This document shows, piece by piece, positions 1 to 9,264 of a DNA stretch of 64,000 bases. How positions within the stretch are numbered: the first letter of the stretch is position 1; the number at the start of each line of letters is the position of its first letter. The stretch comes from Noviherbaspirillum autotrophicum (GTDB lineage: Bacteria > Pseudomonadota > Gammaproteobacteria > Burkholderiales > Burkholderiaceae_D): the NCBI RefSeq assembly GCF_000818395.1, contig NZ_JWJG01000028.1:186001-250000 (forward strand). Direction: 5' to 3'. Position numbers and translations under genes: made by a program. The notes under the pieces are model-generated. The model was not told the DNA's origin. It searched no databases and worked only from the letters and a program-made list of their open reading frames with translations.

Positions 1-2393
1 TTCTCGAACGCAAAGGCTTCTTGGAAGAAACCTATCACCGCCTTGACTATGCCCCGCTGCAGGAGGATTGCGGTACTGTGAGCGGTATTGCCTGCCATGT
101 CGTTGAAACGACGCAACGCGTGCTGGAGCGACGACGCCGGCAGACGCTGCGCGACTTGGCGGCTTGCGCAGGGCATCAGGATTCACGCTCGGAAGCGGCT
201 TTGCAGGCCGCCGGCCGCATCCTCGCCGCGAATCCGCACGATATTCCTTTTGCGCTGATTTATCTGGTCGATCACGACAATGGCGGCATCCGCCTGTGCG
301 TGGCGGCGGGCCTTGCGTGCGGCGCTTCCGGCGCGGCCCCGGCATTCGACCGGGATGCGCTGTCGGCCGAGGCGGACGGCTGGTCGATCGCCAGGGTCAT
401 GGCGACTGGCCGTACCGAGGTCGTCACGCGGCTGGGGCGCCGCTTCGGCGCACTGCCGGGCGGCGCCTGGCCGGAGCCGCCGCATACCGCCGTGGTGATG
501 CCGATCAGGGCCGCGGGCACCGGCAGCGTGGCCGGTTTTCTCATCGGCGGCATTAGCCCCCGCCGCGAGCTGGATGCGGACTACCACGGATTCTACGAAG
601 GGATCGCCCGTTCGCTCGGGGACCTGGTCGAGCAGGAGGCGCCGACATCGTACGCGCAACCCGCGCCGGCGCTGGACGGGCCCGCATGCGGGGCGGACCA
701 TGCGCAGACCCGGAGCGAAGCCGCCGAACGCGCCCGTATCGAAGAAGCCCTGCGCCGCAGCGAGGCGCAGCTGGCCTTCGAGCTGGCGGCCATGAGCCGG
801 CTGCACGACTTGAGTTCGCGCCTGCTTGTGACCAGCGACATGCAATCGGCCCTGCGCGAAGTGCTGGATGCGGCGCTGCTGATGCTGGGCGCGGCGATGG
901 GGAGTATTCAGCTTTACCAGCCGGCGGCGCGCATGCTCGAAATCGTCGTGCAGCGCGGCTTCGAACCGGCCTATCTCGAGCGGTTTCGCTCCATAAGCGT
1001 GGATGAGAAATATGTATGTGCAGTCGCCGCGCGCAACCGGCAGCGGATCGTGGTCGACGACCTGCACACCCATCCGGATGGCGCGCCGTTGCGCGAGATG
1101 GCCGCCGCCGGCGGTTATCGCAGTGTCCAGTCGACGCCGCTGGTGAGCCGCAACGGCAATCTGCTGGGCGTGCTGTCGACCCACTTCCGGCATGCACACC
1201 GTCCGTCGGAGCGCGACTTGCGCACGCTGGACCTGTATGCGATCCAGGCGATCGACCAGATCGAACGCATTCGCGCCGAAGAGGCGCTCAAGGAAGCGGA
1301 CCGCCGCAAGGACGAGTTCATCGCAACGCTGGCGCACGAACTGCGCAACCCGCTGGCGCCGATCCGCAACGCGATCGGAATGATGCAGGTGGCGGCGGAG
1401 CAGGGCGGCCTCGGACGGCTGCAACAGATGATGGAGCGGCAGGTGGACCATATGGTGCGGCTGGTGGACGACCTGATGGAGGTATCGCGCATCACGACCG
1501 GTAAGATCGAACTGCGCCGCGGCCTGGTCCGGCTCGCTGACGCGCTCGACAACGCAGTCGATACCAGCATGCCGCATATCGATCATGCACGTCACCGCTT
1601 GAGCGTATCGGTGGCGCCGGAAGAAATGCTGCTGGAAGGCGACCCGGTACGCCTGGAGCAGGTATTTGCCAATCTATTGAACAATGCCGCGAAATATACC
1701 GAGGACGGCGGCTGCATCTGGCTGAGCGCCTGGCGGGAGGGGGGCGTGGCGACGATCGAGGTGCGCGACAGTGGAGTCGGTATTCCGCCCGACATGCTGC
1801 CCCACGTATTCGACATCTTTGCGCAGGCGGGTGATGCGGAGGGGCGCTGGCAAGGCGGCATCGGGATCGGTCTCTATCTGGTGCGTCGCCTGGTCGAAAT
1901 GCATGGCGGCAGCGTCGACGCCAGCAGCGCGGGACCAGGCAAGGGCAGCCGCTTCGTGGTGCGCCTGCCGCTGGTCGAAGGCTGCATCTACCAGCCCGAT
2001 TCGGGGAACAGCGCGGCGCAGGCCGCCCCGATGCGCCGCAAGCGCGTCCTGATCGTGGATGACAACCATGATGCAGCGGAAAGCCTGGGCATGCTGCTTG
2101 AGCATTTTGGTGCGGAAACCCAGGTGGCGCATGACGGGCAGGCGGCGCTGCAGGCGCTCGACACCAGCCATCCCGAAGTCGTGCTGCTGGATATCGGCAT
2201 GCCCGGCATGAACGGCTACGAGGTGGCGCGGCACATCCGGCAACAGCCGCGCTTCGACGGGCTGCTGCTGATCGCGTTAAGCGGCTGGGGCGGCGAGGAA
2301 GACCGGCGCCGCTCGAAGGAATGCGGTTTCGACCATCACCTGGTCAAGCCGGTCGACATCAACGCGCTGCGCTCGCTGCTCGACGCGGCCTGA
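1..2393 (+). CDS. Hybrid sensor histidine kinase (5' end outside window)
   Basis: Probably a cytoplasmic hybrid kinase controlling an unknown output. The frame is open from base 3 with no stop, and the first visible residues ([19 protein letters not shown]) look like the inside of a PAS-type domain, so the TTG at 21 is not the true start. Visible order: end of PAS, a GAF-like segment, a second GAF domain (about bases 790-1270), HisKA with H-box [11 protein letters not shown] near 1330, HATPase with an N box ([10 protein letters not shown]) and a G box (DSGVGIPP), then a C-terminal receiver with acidic pair VDD and phosphoacceptor in [13 protein letters not shown]. No transmembrane segment is visible in this part. 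The product fits the large GAF-HisKA-REC kinases common in Burkholderiales. Its signal and partner cannot be told from the sequence. Confidence 0.9.
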   Translation, partial: LERKGFLEETYHRLDYAPLQEDCGTVSGIACHVVETTQRVLERRRRQTLRDLAACAGHQDSRSEAALQAAGRILAANPHDIPFALIYLVDHDNGGIRLCVAAGLACGASGAAPAFDRDALSAEADGWSIARVMATGRTEVVTRLGRRFGALPGGAWPEPPHTAVVMPIRAAGTGSVAGFLIGGISPRRELDADYHGFYEGIARSLGDLVEQEAPTSYAQPAPALDGPACGADHAQTRSEAAERARIEEALRRSEAQLAFELAAMSRLHDLSSRLLVTSDMQSALREVLDAALLMLGAAMGSIQLYQPAARMLEIVVQRGFEPAYLERFRSISVDEKYVCAVAARNRQRIVVDDLHTHPDGAPLREMAAAGGYRSVQSTPLVSRNGNLLGVLSTHFRHAHRPSERDLRTLDLYAIQAIDQIERIRAEEALKEADRRKDEFIATLAHELRNPLAPIRNAIGMMQVAAEQGGLGRLQQMMERQVDHMVRLVDDLMEVSRITTGKIELRRGLVRLADALDNAVDTSMPHIDHARHRLSVSVAPEEMLLEGDPVRLEQVFANLLNNAAKYTEDGGCIWLSAWREGGVATIEVRDSGVGIPPDMLPHVFDIFAQAGDAEGRWQGGIGIGLYLVRRLVEMHGGSVDASSAGPGKGSRFVVRLPLVEGCIYQPDSGNSAAQAAPMRRKRVLIVDDNHDAAESLGMLLEHFGAETQVAHDGQAALQALDTSHPEVVLLDIGMPGMNGYEVARHIRQQPRFDGLLLIALSGWGGEEDRRRSKECGFDHHLVKPVDINALRSLLDAA

Positions 2394-2478
2394 AGCCTGC
2401 TGCATGCGGCAGGGGAGGTCCGGCGCTCGGCGCGCCTGTTCTGTGTATCATTCGGCCTTTGAAACATGACAATGCCGT

Positions 2479-3741
2479 ATGAACATCAAGCCTCTATTTG
2501 CGACAGTACTGCTTGCCCTGGGAGCCGCCGCCAGCGCCGCCGAGCCGATCCGGATCGGCATGATCGACGGGCTATCCGGCCCCTTTGCCAATGCCGGCCA
2601 GGCAGTCGTACGCAACCTGAACTACGCTATCGAGCAGGTCAATGCCCGCGGCGGCGTGAAACTGCCGGATGGCCGCCATCCACTGGAACTGGTCACTTAT
2701 GACAACAAGCAAGGCGTGGAAGAAGCGCTGACCGGACTGCGCCATTTTGCCGATCAGCACATCCACTTCATCGCACAAGGCAACAGCTCCGCAGTCGCGC
2801 TGGCCTTGAGCGAAGCGATCGAAAAGCACAACAGCCGTGTGCCGGACCAGCGCATGCTGTTGCTGAACTATGCCGCGGTCGATCCGGCGCTGACGAACGA
2901 GAAGTGCAGCTTCTGGCATTTCCGCTTCGACGCCAACTCCGACATGCGCATGAATGCGCTGACCGAAGTGATCAAGACCGACCGCAGTGCCAGGCGCGTG
3001 TACCTGATCGGCCAGGACTACAGTTTCGGCCAGCATCTAGCCAAGGTGGCGCGCGCCCAGCTGGCGGCGAAACGCCCGGACATCGCCATCGTCGGCGACG
3101 ATTTGCACCCGATCGGAAAAATCAAGGATTTTTCGCCCTATGTCGCCAAGATCCGGGCCAGCGGCGCCGATACGGTCATCACGGGAAACTGGGGGAACGA
3201 TCTCACCCTGCTGGTCAAGGCGGCCAGAGATGCCGGCCTCAATATCAAGTTCTACACTTTTTATGGCAACAGCCTGGGCGCGCCGGCAGCCATCGGCGAT
3301 GCCGGCGTCGGGCGCGTGCGGGCGGTGGCGGAATGGCATCCGAATGCCGGCCAGGGCGCGAGCGACTCGGCCAGCGACGCGTACTACCGCGCATTCCGCC
3401 GGCGGTATCCCCAGTCCGAGCAAGACTACGTTCACTTGCGCATGCACCTGATGATTGACATGCTCGCCGGCGCCATCGAGAAAGCCGGGTCTAGCGACGC
3501 GCTGGCAGTGGCAAAGGCGCTCGAAGGCGCCGTTTTCCGCAATGCGTTTCATGAGGCAAGCATGCGGGCCGCCGACCACCAGCTGCAGCAGCCGCTGTAC
3601 GTTTCGGTGATGCGCAAGGTCGCCGACGGCAGCGTCCAGTTTGACAACGAAGGCAGCGGCTATGGCTTTCGAACGGAACGCTACCTGCCGACGTCGTTTT
3701 CGGCCTTGCCGACGAGCTGCAGGATGCAGCGGCCGCGCTGA
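2479..3741 (+). CDS. Periplasmic branched-chain amino-acid-type ABC substrate-binding protein
   Basis: A 420-residue type I periplasmic binding protein (Peripla_BP_6/LivJ type). The first ~20 residues form a signal peptide (MNIKPLFATVLLALGAAASAA), followed at once by the usual start of the mature fold, PIRIGMIDGLSGPFANAG. In this family it captures branched-chain amino acids or related compounds and passes them to a Liv-type permease. No permease or ATPase genes lie beside it, so it is an orphan receptor, either feeding a distant transporter or acting as a sensor partner. It stands alone and is followed by a strong hairpin terminator. The substrate is not deducible from the sequence. Confidence 0.88.
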   Translation: MNIKPLFATVLLALGAAASAAEPIRIGMIDGLSGPFANAGQAVVRNLNYAIEQVNARGGVKLPDGRHPLELVTYDNKQGVEEALTGLRHFADQHIHFIAQGNSSAVALALSEAIEKHNSRVPDQRMLLLNYAAVDPALTNEKCSFWHFRFDANSDMRMNALTEVIKTDRSARRVYLIGQDYSFGQHLAKVARAQLAAKRPDIAIVGDDLHPIGKIKDFSPYVAKIRASGADTVITGNWGNDLTLLVKAARDAGLNIKFYTFYGNSLGAPAAIGDAGVGRVRAVAEWHPNAGQGASDSASDAYYRAFRRRYPQSEQDYVHLRMHLMIDMLAGAIEKAGSSDALAVAKALEGAVFRNAFHEASMRAADHQLQQPLYVSVMRKVADGSVQFDNEGSGYGFRTERYLPTSFSALPTSCRMQRPR

Positions 3742-3754
3742 GCTTTGGCGAAAA

Positions 3755-3782
3755 AAAAGCCCCGTCGTAAAACGGGGCTTTT
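3755..3782. terminator. Bidirectional rho-independent terminator
   Basis: An 11-bp perfect stem (AAAAGCCCCGT / ACGGGGCTTTT) with a CGTAAA loop. T-runs on both strands suit it to ending both the binding-protein gene and the convergent FtsH-like gene. Confidence 0.9.
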
Positions 3783-3799
3783 GCATGGCGCCTGGCTGA

Positions 3800-5716
3800 T
3801 CAGGCAACCTTCAGGCAGGGCTCGCTCATTTCTTCCAGCAGCTCGAACACTTCATCCTTGGACAACACATAGCGTTCCAGCAGCGTGTCCTTCAGTTCCG
3901 CGATGGTGGACTTGTAGCCCTTGATCGCTTCCAGCGTGCGGGTGTAGAGCTCGTCGGCCTTGGCTTCCACCTGCTTCAGCGATTCCTCGTGCGACTCGCG
4001 CTGCAGCTGGGTGTAGTCGAGCTTGGAGCGCGAGTACATCGACAGGCGGTTGACCATCAGGTCGAGCTTGGCGGTGACCTTCTGGATGTCGTTCTGGCTG
4101 CCCACGGAAATGCCGCGCGCACCGTAGAACAGCTCTTCGGCTGCCACGCCGCCATACAGCTGCATGATGTCCTGTTCCATCTCTTCCAGCGTCTGCAGCG
4201 CCACGTCTTCGCCCGACGACAGCACGTAGCCGAGCGCGCCGATCTTGGATACCGACTCGGTACTGATCTTCAGCAGGTGCGATTTTTCCTTCACTTCATC
4301 CCACGACATGCCGGCACGCAGGTACGGATCGATCTGCATGAAGAAGTGGCCCAGTTCGTGCAGGGCTACGCGCTCGCGCTGCTTGTTCAGTTCCGCCGTG
4401 GTCGCACGGTCGGTCATGCCGATGGTCGAGCGCTCGAAGGCGCGGAACAGGACATCGGTAGTGATCAGCGTCTTTTCCTGGATCGCGATCATGCTGGCGC
4501 GGTCGACCACGGTTTCCAGCAGCGCGGGGCTCAGGTTCGCAGTGATTTCCGCGGCATAGTCGAGGTTCAGGTGGCTCCAGTCGATGCAGCCCGGATCCTT
4601 CTTCGACAGGAACACCTTCAGCAGTTCGCGGCGTTCCGACTTGTTCGGCAGGCGGAAGTTGATCTTCACGGAGAAACGGCGCAACATCGCCTCGTCCATC
4701 TGCGAGTTCATGTCGTCGAAGTTCGAGGCGACCACCCAGATCACGCCTTCGCCTTCATCGCTCTTGACGCCGTCGAGCAGCGAGAGCAGGGTGTTGGCGG
4801 TGTCGTCTTCCCACTTCTTTTCGCCACGGCCGCGCGGCATGAACAGGCTTTGGGCTTCGTCGAGGAAGATGATGCACTTGCCTTGCTTGCATGCCTTCTT
4901 GTAAATCGCATTCAAGGCCTTCGAGCCGCCGCCGACGAAGCCGGATTCGAGCGCCGAACCGGATGCGGTGATCAGCGGCACGTCGAGCTTTTTCGCCAGA
5001 TAGCCGGCGAGCTTGGTCTTGCCGGTACCGGCCGGGCCGGTCAACATCACGTTGAACGGCTTGTCGATGTTATGCGAACGATAAAGGTCGCGATTGCGGA
5101 TCATTTCTTCCAGGTGGGCGACTTCCTGCTTGATGTCTTCCATGCCGACCAAGTCGTCCATGCTGCCCTTGAGGTGCTCAGGTTTGATCATCGCGGCTGG
5201 TGCGCCGGTCATGCCCGGAAGGCCCTTTTTCATGGCAAAGACGATAAACAGCAGCAGCACGATGCCGAAGGCGTTACGGGCGAGCAGGGAACCTGCTTCG
5301 CTCCACATGCCGCCTTGCTCGGCGTCGTCCGCCAGCACCGACTTGTGGCTGTCGAGGTAGGCATCCTGCGCAATCGCATAGGGAATCGCGTTCTTCAGCA
5401 GCACTTCGCGCTCCAGGTTGGCGTGCGTCGTGCTTGGCACCTTGACCACGTGGATCTGCGGAGAGTCCTTGTACTTGATCACGTAGCGTGGGAAATCCGA
5501 CAGCGGCTTGGCCAGCAGCAGGTATTCCAGGCGAGCCTTGTTGGCGGCCAGGTGCGTGATCTCGGAAATATCCTGCGACTGTACCACCGGGCTTGCATCG
5601 CGCAGGGCGATCGGCTTGTACGCGAATGCCACTGCGGCTGCCGCAATCAGCGCAATCAACGCGGCACGCACGTAGTTATTTTTTGAAATTTCGAAAAATT
5701 TTGAAAAATCAGGCAT
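3800..5716 (-). CDS. FtsH-like AAA+ membrane metalloprotease (divergent paralogue)
   Basis: A 638-residue inner-membrane AAA+ protease that would unfold and degrade membrane or cytoplasmic proteins. Visible in order: TM1 (about 13-35), a periplasmic segment, TM2 (about 145-165), a AAA module with Walker A (GPAGTGKTK), pore loop GFVGGG and Walker B (IIFLDEAQ), then an M41 domain with zinc motif HELGH at 453-457 and a downstream ND in SVGSQND. Canonical FtsH has HEAGH and an ATNRPD/RPGRFDR second region of homology. Here the latter reads ASNFDD...MLRRFSV, so this is a diverged paralogue rather than housekeeping ftsH. I chose ATG 5716 because AAGGA sits 7 nt upstream; the TTG at 5737 has no such site. 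It is monocistronic and ends at a shared terminator. Confidence 0.85.
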   Translation of the reverse strand: MPDFSKFFEISKNNYVRAALIALIAAAAVAFAYKPIALRDASPVVQSQDISEITHLAANKARLEYLLLAKPLSDFPRYVIKYKDSPQIHVVKVPSTTHANLEREVLLKNAIPYAIAQDAYLDSHKSVLADDAEQGGMWSEAGSLLARNAFGIVLLLFIVFAMKKGLPGMTGAPAAMIKPEHLKGSMDDLVGMEDIKQEVAHLEEMIRNRDLYRSHNIDKPFNVMLTGPAGTGKTKLAGYLAKKLDVPLITASGSALESGFVGGGSKALNAIYKKACKQGKCIIFLDEAQSLFMPRGRGEKKWEDDTANTLLSLLDGVKSDEGEGVIWVVASNFDDMNSQMDEAMLRRFSVKINFRLPNKSERRELLKVFLSKKDPGCIDWSHLNLDYAAEITANLSPALLETVVDRASMIAIQEKTLITTDVLFRAFERSTIGMTDRATTAELNKQRERVALHELGHFFMQIDPYLRAGMSWDEVKEKSHLLKISTESVSKIGALGYVLSSGEDVALQTLEEMEQDIMQLYGGVAAEELFYGARGISVGSQNDIQKVTAKLDLMVNRLSMYSRSKLDYTQLQRESHEESLKQVEAKADELYTRTLEAIKGYKSTIAELKDTLLERYVLSKDEVFELLEEMSEPCLKVA

Positions 5717-5743
5717 TAAGAAGTCCTTAACAATCAATCTGCC

Positions 5744-5764
5744 CGTGCAACGTCATGTTGCACG
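5744..5764. promoter_or_regulatory. Perfect 8-bp inverted repeat upstream of FtsH-like gene
   Basis: Arms CGTGCAAC and GTTGCACG are separated by GTCAT and end 28 bp before the FtsH-like ATG. The symmetry and position suggest a repressor operator, or a small hairpin in the leader if transcription starts further upstream. No known regulator can be assigned. Confidence 0.5.
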
Positions 5765-5919
5765 CATCGTTTCTTTCAGCACACATAGGACCAAGCCGAT
5801 TGAGCAGAGTTGCCGCGGACAAAAAAAATTTTCGACTTTTTAGTCATTAAGATGACGAACAGTCAAAAGCGGGGCGCCGCACGCGGCAAAGAAGATATTG
5901 ATTGTGTAACGCCGGATGG

Positions 5920-8514
5920 TCAGCGTTGGCTGGTATGCAAATACAACGAGGTTTCGCGCAGCAATTGCTCGAACTCCAGCGGCGACAGCGGCTTGCTGAT
6001 GCAGGAGCCTTGTACTTCGTCACACGAGGTATTGGAGAGAAACTTCAAGTGTTCTTCGCTTTCGACGCCTTCGGCGACGACAGAGAGATTAAGGGTGTGT
6101 GCCAGGTTGATAATGGCTTCGGCGAGTTTCCAGGTATTCACCGCCTCGGACTGCTGTTGTAGCAGGAAGGACCGGTCCAGTTTCAGGCTGTCGAGAGGGA
6201 AACGGCACAGATAGGCCAGCGAGGAATAGCCGGTCCCGAAATCATCGACCGACAGCTTCAGGCCGAGCGCCTTGAGTTCCTTGAGCAAGCCGGCGGCCAG
6301 TTCCGGGTCTTCCATCAAGCCGCTTTCGGTCAGCTCCAGTTCCATCTGGTGCACGGGCAGGCCGCTGACCTGCAGCGACTGCTTCACCAGTGTCAGCAGC
6401 TTGCGGCTACGCAATTGACGCGCCGACAGGTTAACGGACACTTTCAGCGGCTTGCGATAGCGGATGGACCATTGCTGCGCCTGCGCCGCCGCGTGCTGGA
6501 TCACCCAGCCGCCGATTTCATCGATCAGCCCGGACTCCTCGGCCAGCGGAATGAACTGGGCGGGCGGGACGGCGCCGAGTTGCGGATGCGTCCAGCGCAA
6601 CAGCGCTTCCATGCCGGTCATTTCCATGGTGCGCAAGTTCACGCGCGGCTGATAAAACACTTCGAATTCGTCGCGCTCCAGCGCATGACGCAGCGCACCT
6701 TGCATCAACAGCCGCGCACGGGATGCTTCGCCCATCTCTGGAGTGAAGAAACAATAGGCATTGCCGCCAGACGCCTTGGCACGGTACAGCGCGGTATCGG
6801 CGTTTCGCAGCAAGGCTTCGCTGGTGTCGCCGTCTTGCGGGTACATGCTGATGCCGACCGAGGCAGCAGCCTTGACTTCATGGCCGGCGATGATCACGGG
6901 GGTGTCGAGCGCCGTGCTCAGCTTTTCCGCAATGCTGATGGCAGAGGTATCGCCGTTGCGGCATTCGGCCAGCACCACGAATTCATCGCCGCCCAGGCGC
7001 GCCACCATGTCGTCCGGGCGCACGCATTGGCGCAGGCGGGCGGCGATTTCCTTCAGCAGGATATCGCCAGCACCATGCCCGAGCGAATCGTTAACTTCCT
7101 TGAAATTGTCGAGGTCGATAAAAAAGACGGCTTCGCACACGCCTTCGCGCGGATTGGTCAGGCGCTGCTTGAGCCGTTTTTCCAGCATCGCCCGGTTCGG
7201 CAATTCGGTCAGCGCATCGCAGGTGGCCAGGCGCTCCAGCGAGCGCGCGGTGCGCACTTCATGCGTGACATCGCGACTGACGCCGCGGTAGCCGCAGAAC
7301 ACGCCGTTTTCGCTGAACGGCTCTCCCGAAATGCGCAAAAAGCGCACGATGCCGGGATGGGCGGCCCATTCGGCCGGATAAATCAGGTCATGGAACGGGC
7401 GGCGCGCCTTTACCGCGTCCATGGCGGCGACGAAACCGGGCGCGCTCGGGTCCTGAACGTGGGCATCGAACGACGATCCCAGCAAGTGCTGCGCATTGAT
7501 CCGGAGCCGGTTGTAGATGCCTTCGGAAAAAAACGTGAAGCGGATATCGGTGTCGGTTTCCCAGTACCAGTCCGACGACAGCGATGTCAGGCTGCGAAAA
7601 CGCTCTTCGCGCCGCGCCAGTTCGCGCTCGGCTTCGAGTTGCGCGGTGATGTCGCGTGCAATCGACACGATGCCGAGCTTTTCGCCGCTCTGCCGGTCGC
7701 GCACGGCGCGGGTGCTGGCGCCGATCCATACCCAGTCGCCGTTCTTGTGGCGGAAGCGGACGTTGGAGAGCCGGCGCCGCGCGCCCGTCCGGGCCGCTTC
7801 GAGGTCGGCGGCGAGATCGTCCGGGTGGATATAGTCGTACAAGCGGGTGCCGACCAGTTCCGGCGGGTCGTAGCCCAGGGTGTCCTTGTGCGACGGCGAC
7901 GCATACACATAAATGTTGTCGGTGTCGCTATGCGAGATCATGTCGTGCGCGTTCTCGGTCAGCAGGCGATGCACCGCTTCACTCTTGATCAGGCGCGCCC
8001 GGGCATCATGGTGTTCGCTCACATCGACCAGCGTTCCGATATAGCCCTTGTGGCGGCCGTCGGCAAAAAAACGCGGCGACGCCGCGCTCATCATCCAGCG
8101 CGTCGATCCGTCGCTGCGGACAATCCGGTAGTCGACCTGGTATTCCCGCAGCTCGGCCCTGGCAACCCGGATCGCCGCGACTGCGCTTTCAAGGTCGTCC
8201 GGATGAATGAATTGTAGCCAGTCAAGAATATTAATTTCCGGCAGCTTCGCGACGGTCGTCATGCTGGCCGGATTCAGGTAGATGATGCGCGCGTCCGCGT
8301 CGGCTTCCCAGACCACCACCTGGACGTGGTCGGCTACGTGGCGCAACAGCTGTTGCGCACTATCGACATTGTCTTTTTGGATGGTCACTGGATAAATATC
8401 GTCCGGTTGGATGGTCGGCCAAATCGCGTCTACTATGGCCGGAATTTGTACCACGTATGGTACACCAAGCAACTTTTCCACAGGTATTTTTAACAATTTG
8501 TAGCGGATTGGCAT
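5920..8514 (-). CDS. PAS-PAS-PAS-GGDEF-EAL bifunctional c-di-GMP enzyme
   Basis: An 864-residue, apparently soluble protein that can make and break cyclic di-GMP. After a ~45-residue leader come about three PAS/PAC units (to about residue 420), one with NGDWVWIGASTRAV typical of a PAC motif. The GGDEF domain has an intact active site (ARLGGDEF) and an RPDD inhibitory site five residues ahead, so feedback inhibition is expected. The EAL domain keeps EALLRW and DDFGTGYSSL, so phosphodiesterase activity also looks intact. The frame stays open upstream to 9186, but that part is antisense to the response regulator, so I start at ATG 8514 (MPIRYKLLK). It is divergent from the two-component operon with an 87-bp gap. 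The signals sensed are unknown. Confidence 0.9.
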   Translation of the reverse strand: MPIRYKLLKIPVEKLLGVPYVVQIPAIVDAIWPTIQPDDIYPVTIQKDNVDSAQQLLRHVADHVQVVVWEADADARIIYLNPASMTTVAKLPEINILDWLQFIHPDDLESAVAAIRVARAELREYQVDYRIVRSDGSTRWMMSAASPRFFADGRHKGYIGTLVDVSEHHDARARLIKSEAVHRLLTENAHDMISHSDTDNIYVYASPSHKDTLGYDPPELVGTRLYDYIHPDDLAADLEAARTGARRRLSNVRFRHKNGDWVWIGASTRAVRDRQSGEKLGIVSIARDITAQLEAERELARREERFRSLTSLSSDWYWETDTDIRFTFFSEGIYNRLRINAQHLLGSSFDAHVQDPSAPGFVAAMDAVKARRPFHDLIYPAEWAAHPGIVRFLRISGEPFSENGVFCGYRGVSRDVTHEVRTARSLERLATCDALTELPNRAMLEKRLKQRLTNPREGVCEAVFFIDLDNFKEVNDSLGHGAGDILLKEIAARLRQCVRPDDMVARLGGDEFVVLAECRNGDTSAISIAEKLSTALDTPVIIAGHEVKAAASVGISMYPQDGDTSEALLRNADTALYRAKASGGNAYCFFTPEMGEASRARLLMQGALRHALERDEFEVFYQPRVNLRTMEMTGMEALLRWTHPQLGAVPPAQFIPLAEESGLIDEIGGWVIQHAAAQAQQWSIRYRKPLKVSVNLSARQLRSRKLLTLVKQSLQVSGLPVHQMELELTESGLMEDPELAAGLLKELKALGLKLSVDDFGTGYSSLAYLCRFPLDSLKLDRSFLLQQQSEAVNTWKLAEAIINLAHTLNLSVVAEGVESEEHLKFLSNTSCDEVQGSCISKPLSPLEFEQLLRETSLYLHTSQR

Positions 8515-8601
8515 TGATTTCGCTGGCTGGAGATGTCCGGATGCGGCATCTGCTACGCTAGGATATGGAAATCTTGCTTGAAAACGTTTCCGATATTCAA
8601 T

Positions 8602-9264
8602 ATGAGACTGCTGCTGGTTGAAGATGATCCGATGATCGGGGAGAGCGTGCGCAAGGGCTTGCGCCAGGATGGCTTTACGGTCGACTGGGTGCAGGATGGC
8701 CGCGCCGGCGAGAGTGCGCTCGACGATAAGGTCCACGACCTGGTGCTGCTCGACCTTGGCTTGCCGGGCAAGGAGGGGCTGGACGTGCTGAAATCGATCC
8801 GGCGCAAGGGCAACCGCATTCCGGTCCTGATCCTGACGGCGCGCGACGCCGTGCCGGATCGGGTCGCCGGCCTGAATGCGGGGGCCGACGATTACCTGAT
8901 CAAGCCGTTCGACCTGGAAGAGCTGAGCGCCAGGATAAGGGCGCTGTTGCGGCGGCAAGCCGGGCGCGCCGAGGAAGTCATCGTGCATGGCGAACTGACC
9001 CTGGTGCCGGCCACCCACGAGGCGAGTTTCGCGGGGCAGCCGCTGGCTCTGTCGGCGCGCGAGTTCGCGTTGCTGGAAGCGTTGCTGGAACGGCCGGGCG
9101 TGGTGTTGTCCATTGCCCAAATGGAAGAAAAAATTTATGGATGGGATGACGAAGTTGGCAGCAATACGATTGAAGTCTATATCCATTCGCTCAGGAAAAA
9201 GCTCGGCACCGGCTTCATCAAGAATGTGCGCGGCGTCGGCTACATGATCCCTGCATTGCCATGA
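8602..9264 (+). CDS. OmpR-family response regulator (QseB-like)
   Basis: A 220-residue transcription factor: receiver domain (1-115) with acidic pair Glu7/Asp8, phosphoacceptor Asp51 in VLLDLGLPG and a conserved Lys in IKPFDLEEL, then a winged-helix trans_reg_C domain (about 125-218) ending GVGYMIP. An upstream in-frame ATG at 8533 adds 23 residues that do not belong to the receiver fold, so I start at 8602 (MRLLLVEDDP). It overlaps the kinase gene by 4 bp (ATGA), implying coupled translation. It is closely similar to the regulator at 39717. Members of the QseB/PmrA/TctD branch bind direct repeats spaced 11 bp apart, and such a site lies just downstream of this operon, before the DegQ gene. 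Confidence 0.9.
   Translation: MRLLLVEDDPMIGESVRKGLRQDGFTVDWVQDGRAGESALDDKVHDLVLLDLGLPGKEGLDVLKSIRRKGNRIPVLILTARDAVPDRVAGLNAGADDYLIKPFDLEELSARIRALLRRQAGRAEEVIVHGELTLVPATHEASFAGQPLALSAREFALLEALLERPGVVLSIAQMEEKIYGWDDEVGSNTIEVYIHSLRKKLGTGFIKNVRGVGYMIPALP

Noticed and set aside
183-1595. 470-residue minus-strand ORF
   Set aside because: Lies antisense to the hybrid kinase; composition (Arg/His/Gln-rich) is typical of a shadow frame and no motif is visible.
3989-5686. 565-residue plus-strand ORF
   Set aside because: Antisense to the FtsH-like gene, His/Arg/Val-rich shadow translation with no domain.
5714-5731. TTAAG...CTTAA near the FtsH-like start resembling a QseB box
   Set aside because: It overlaps the ribosome site and start codon, and the half-sites are inverted rather than direct, so the box geometry fails.
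6349-8217. 622-residue plus-strand ORF
   Set aside because: Antisense to the GGDEF-EAL gene; no recognisable domain.
8515-9186. N-terminal extension of the GGDEF-EAL frame
   Set aside because: Fully antisense to the QseB-like regulator; true start placed at 8514.
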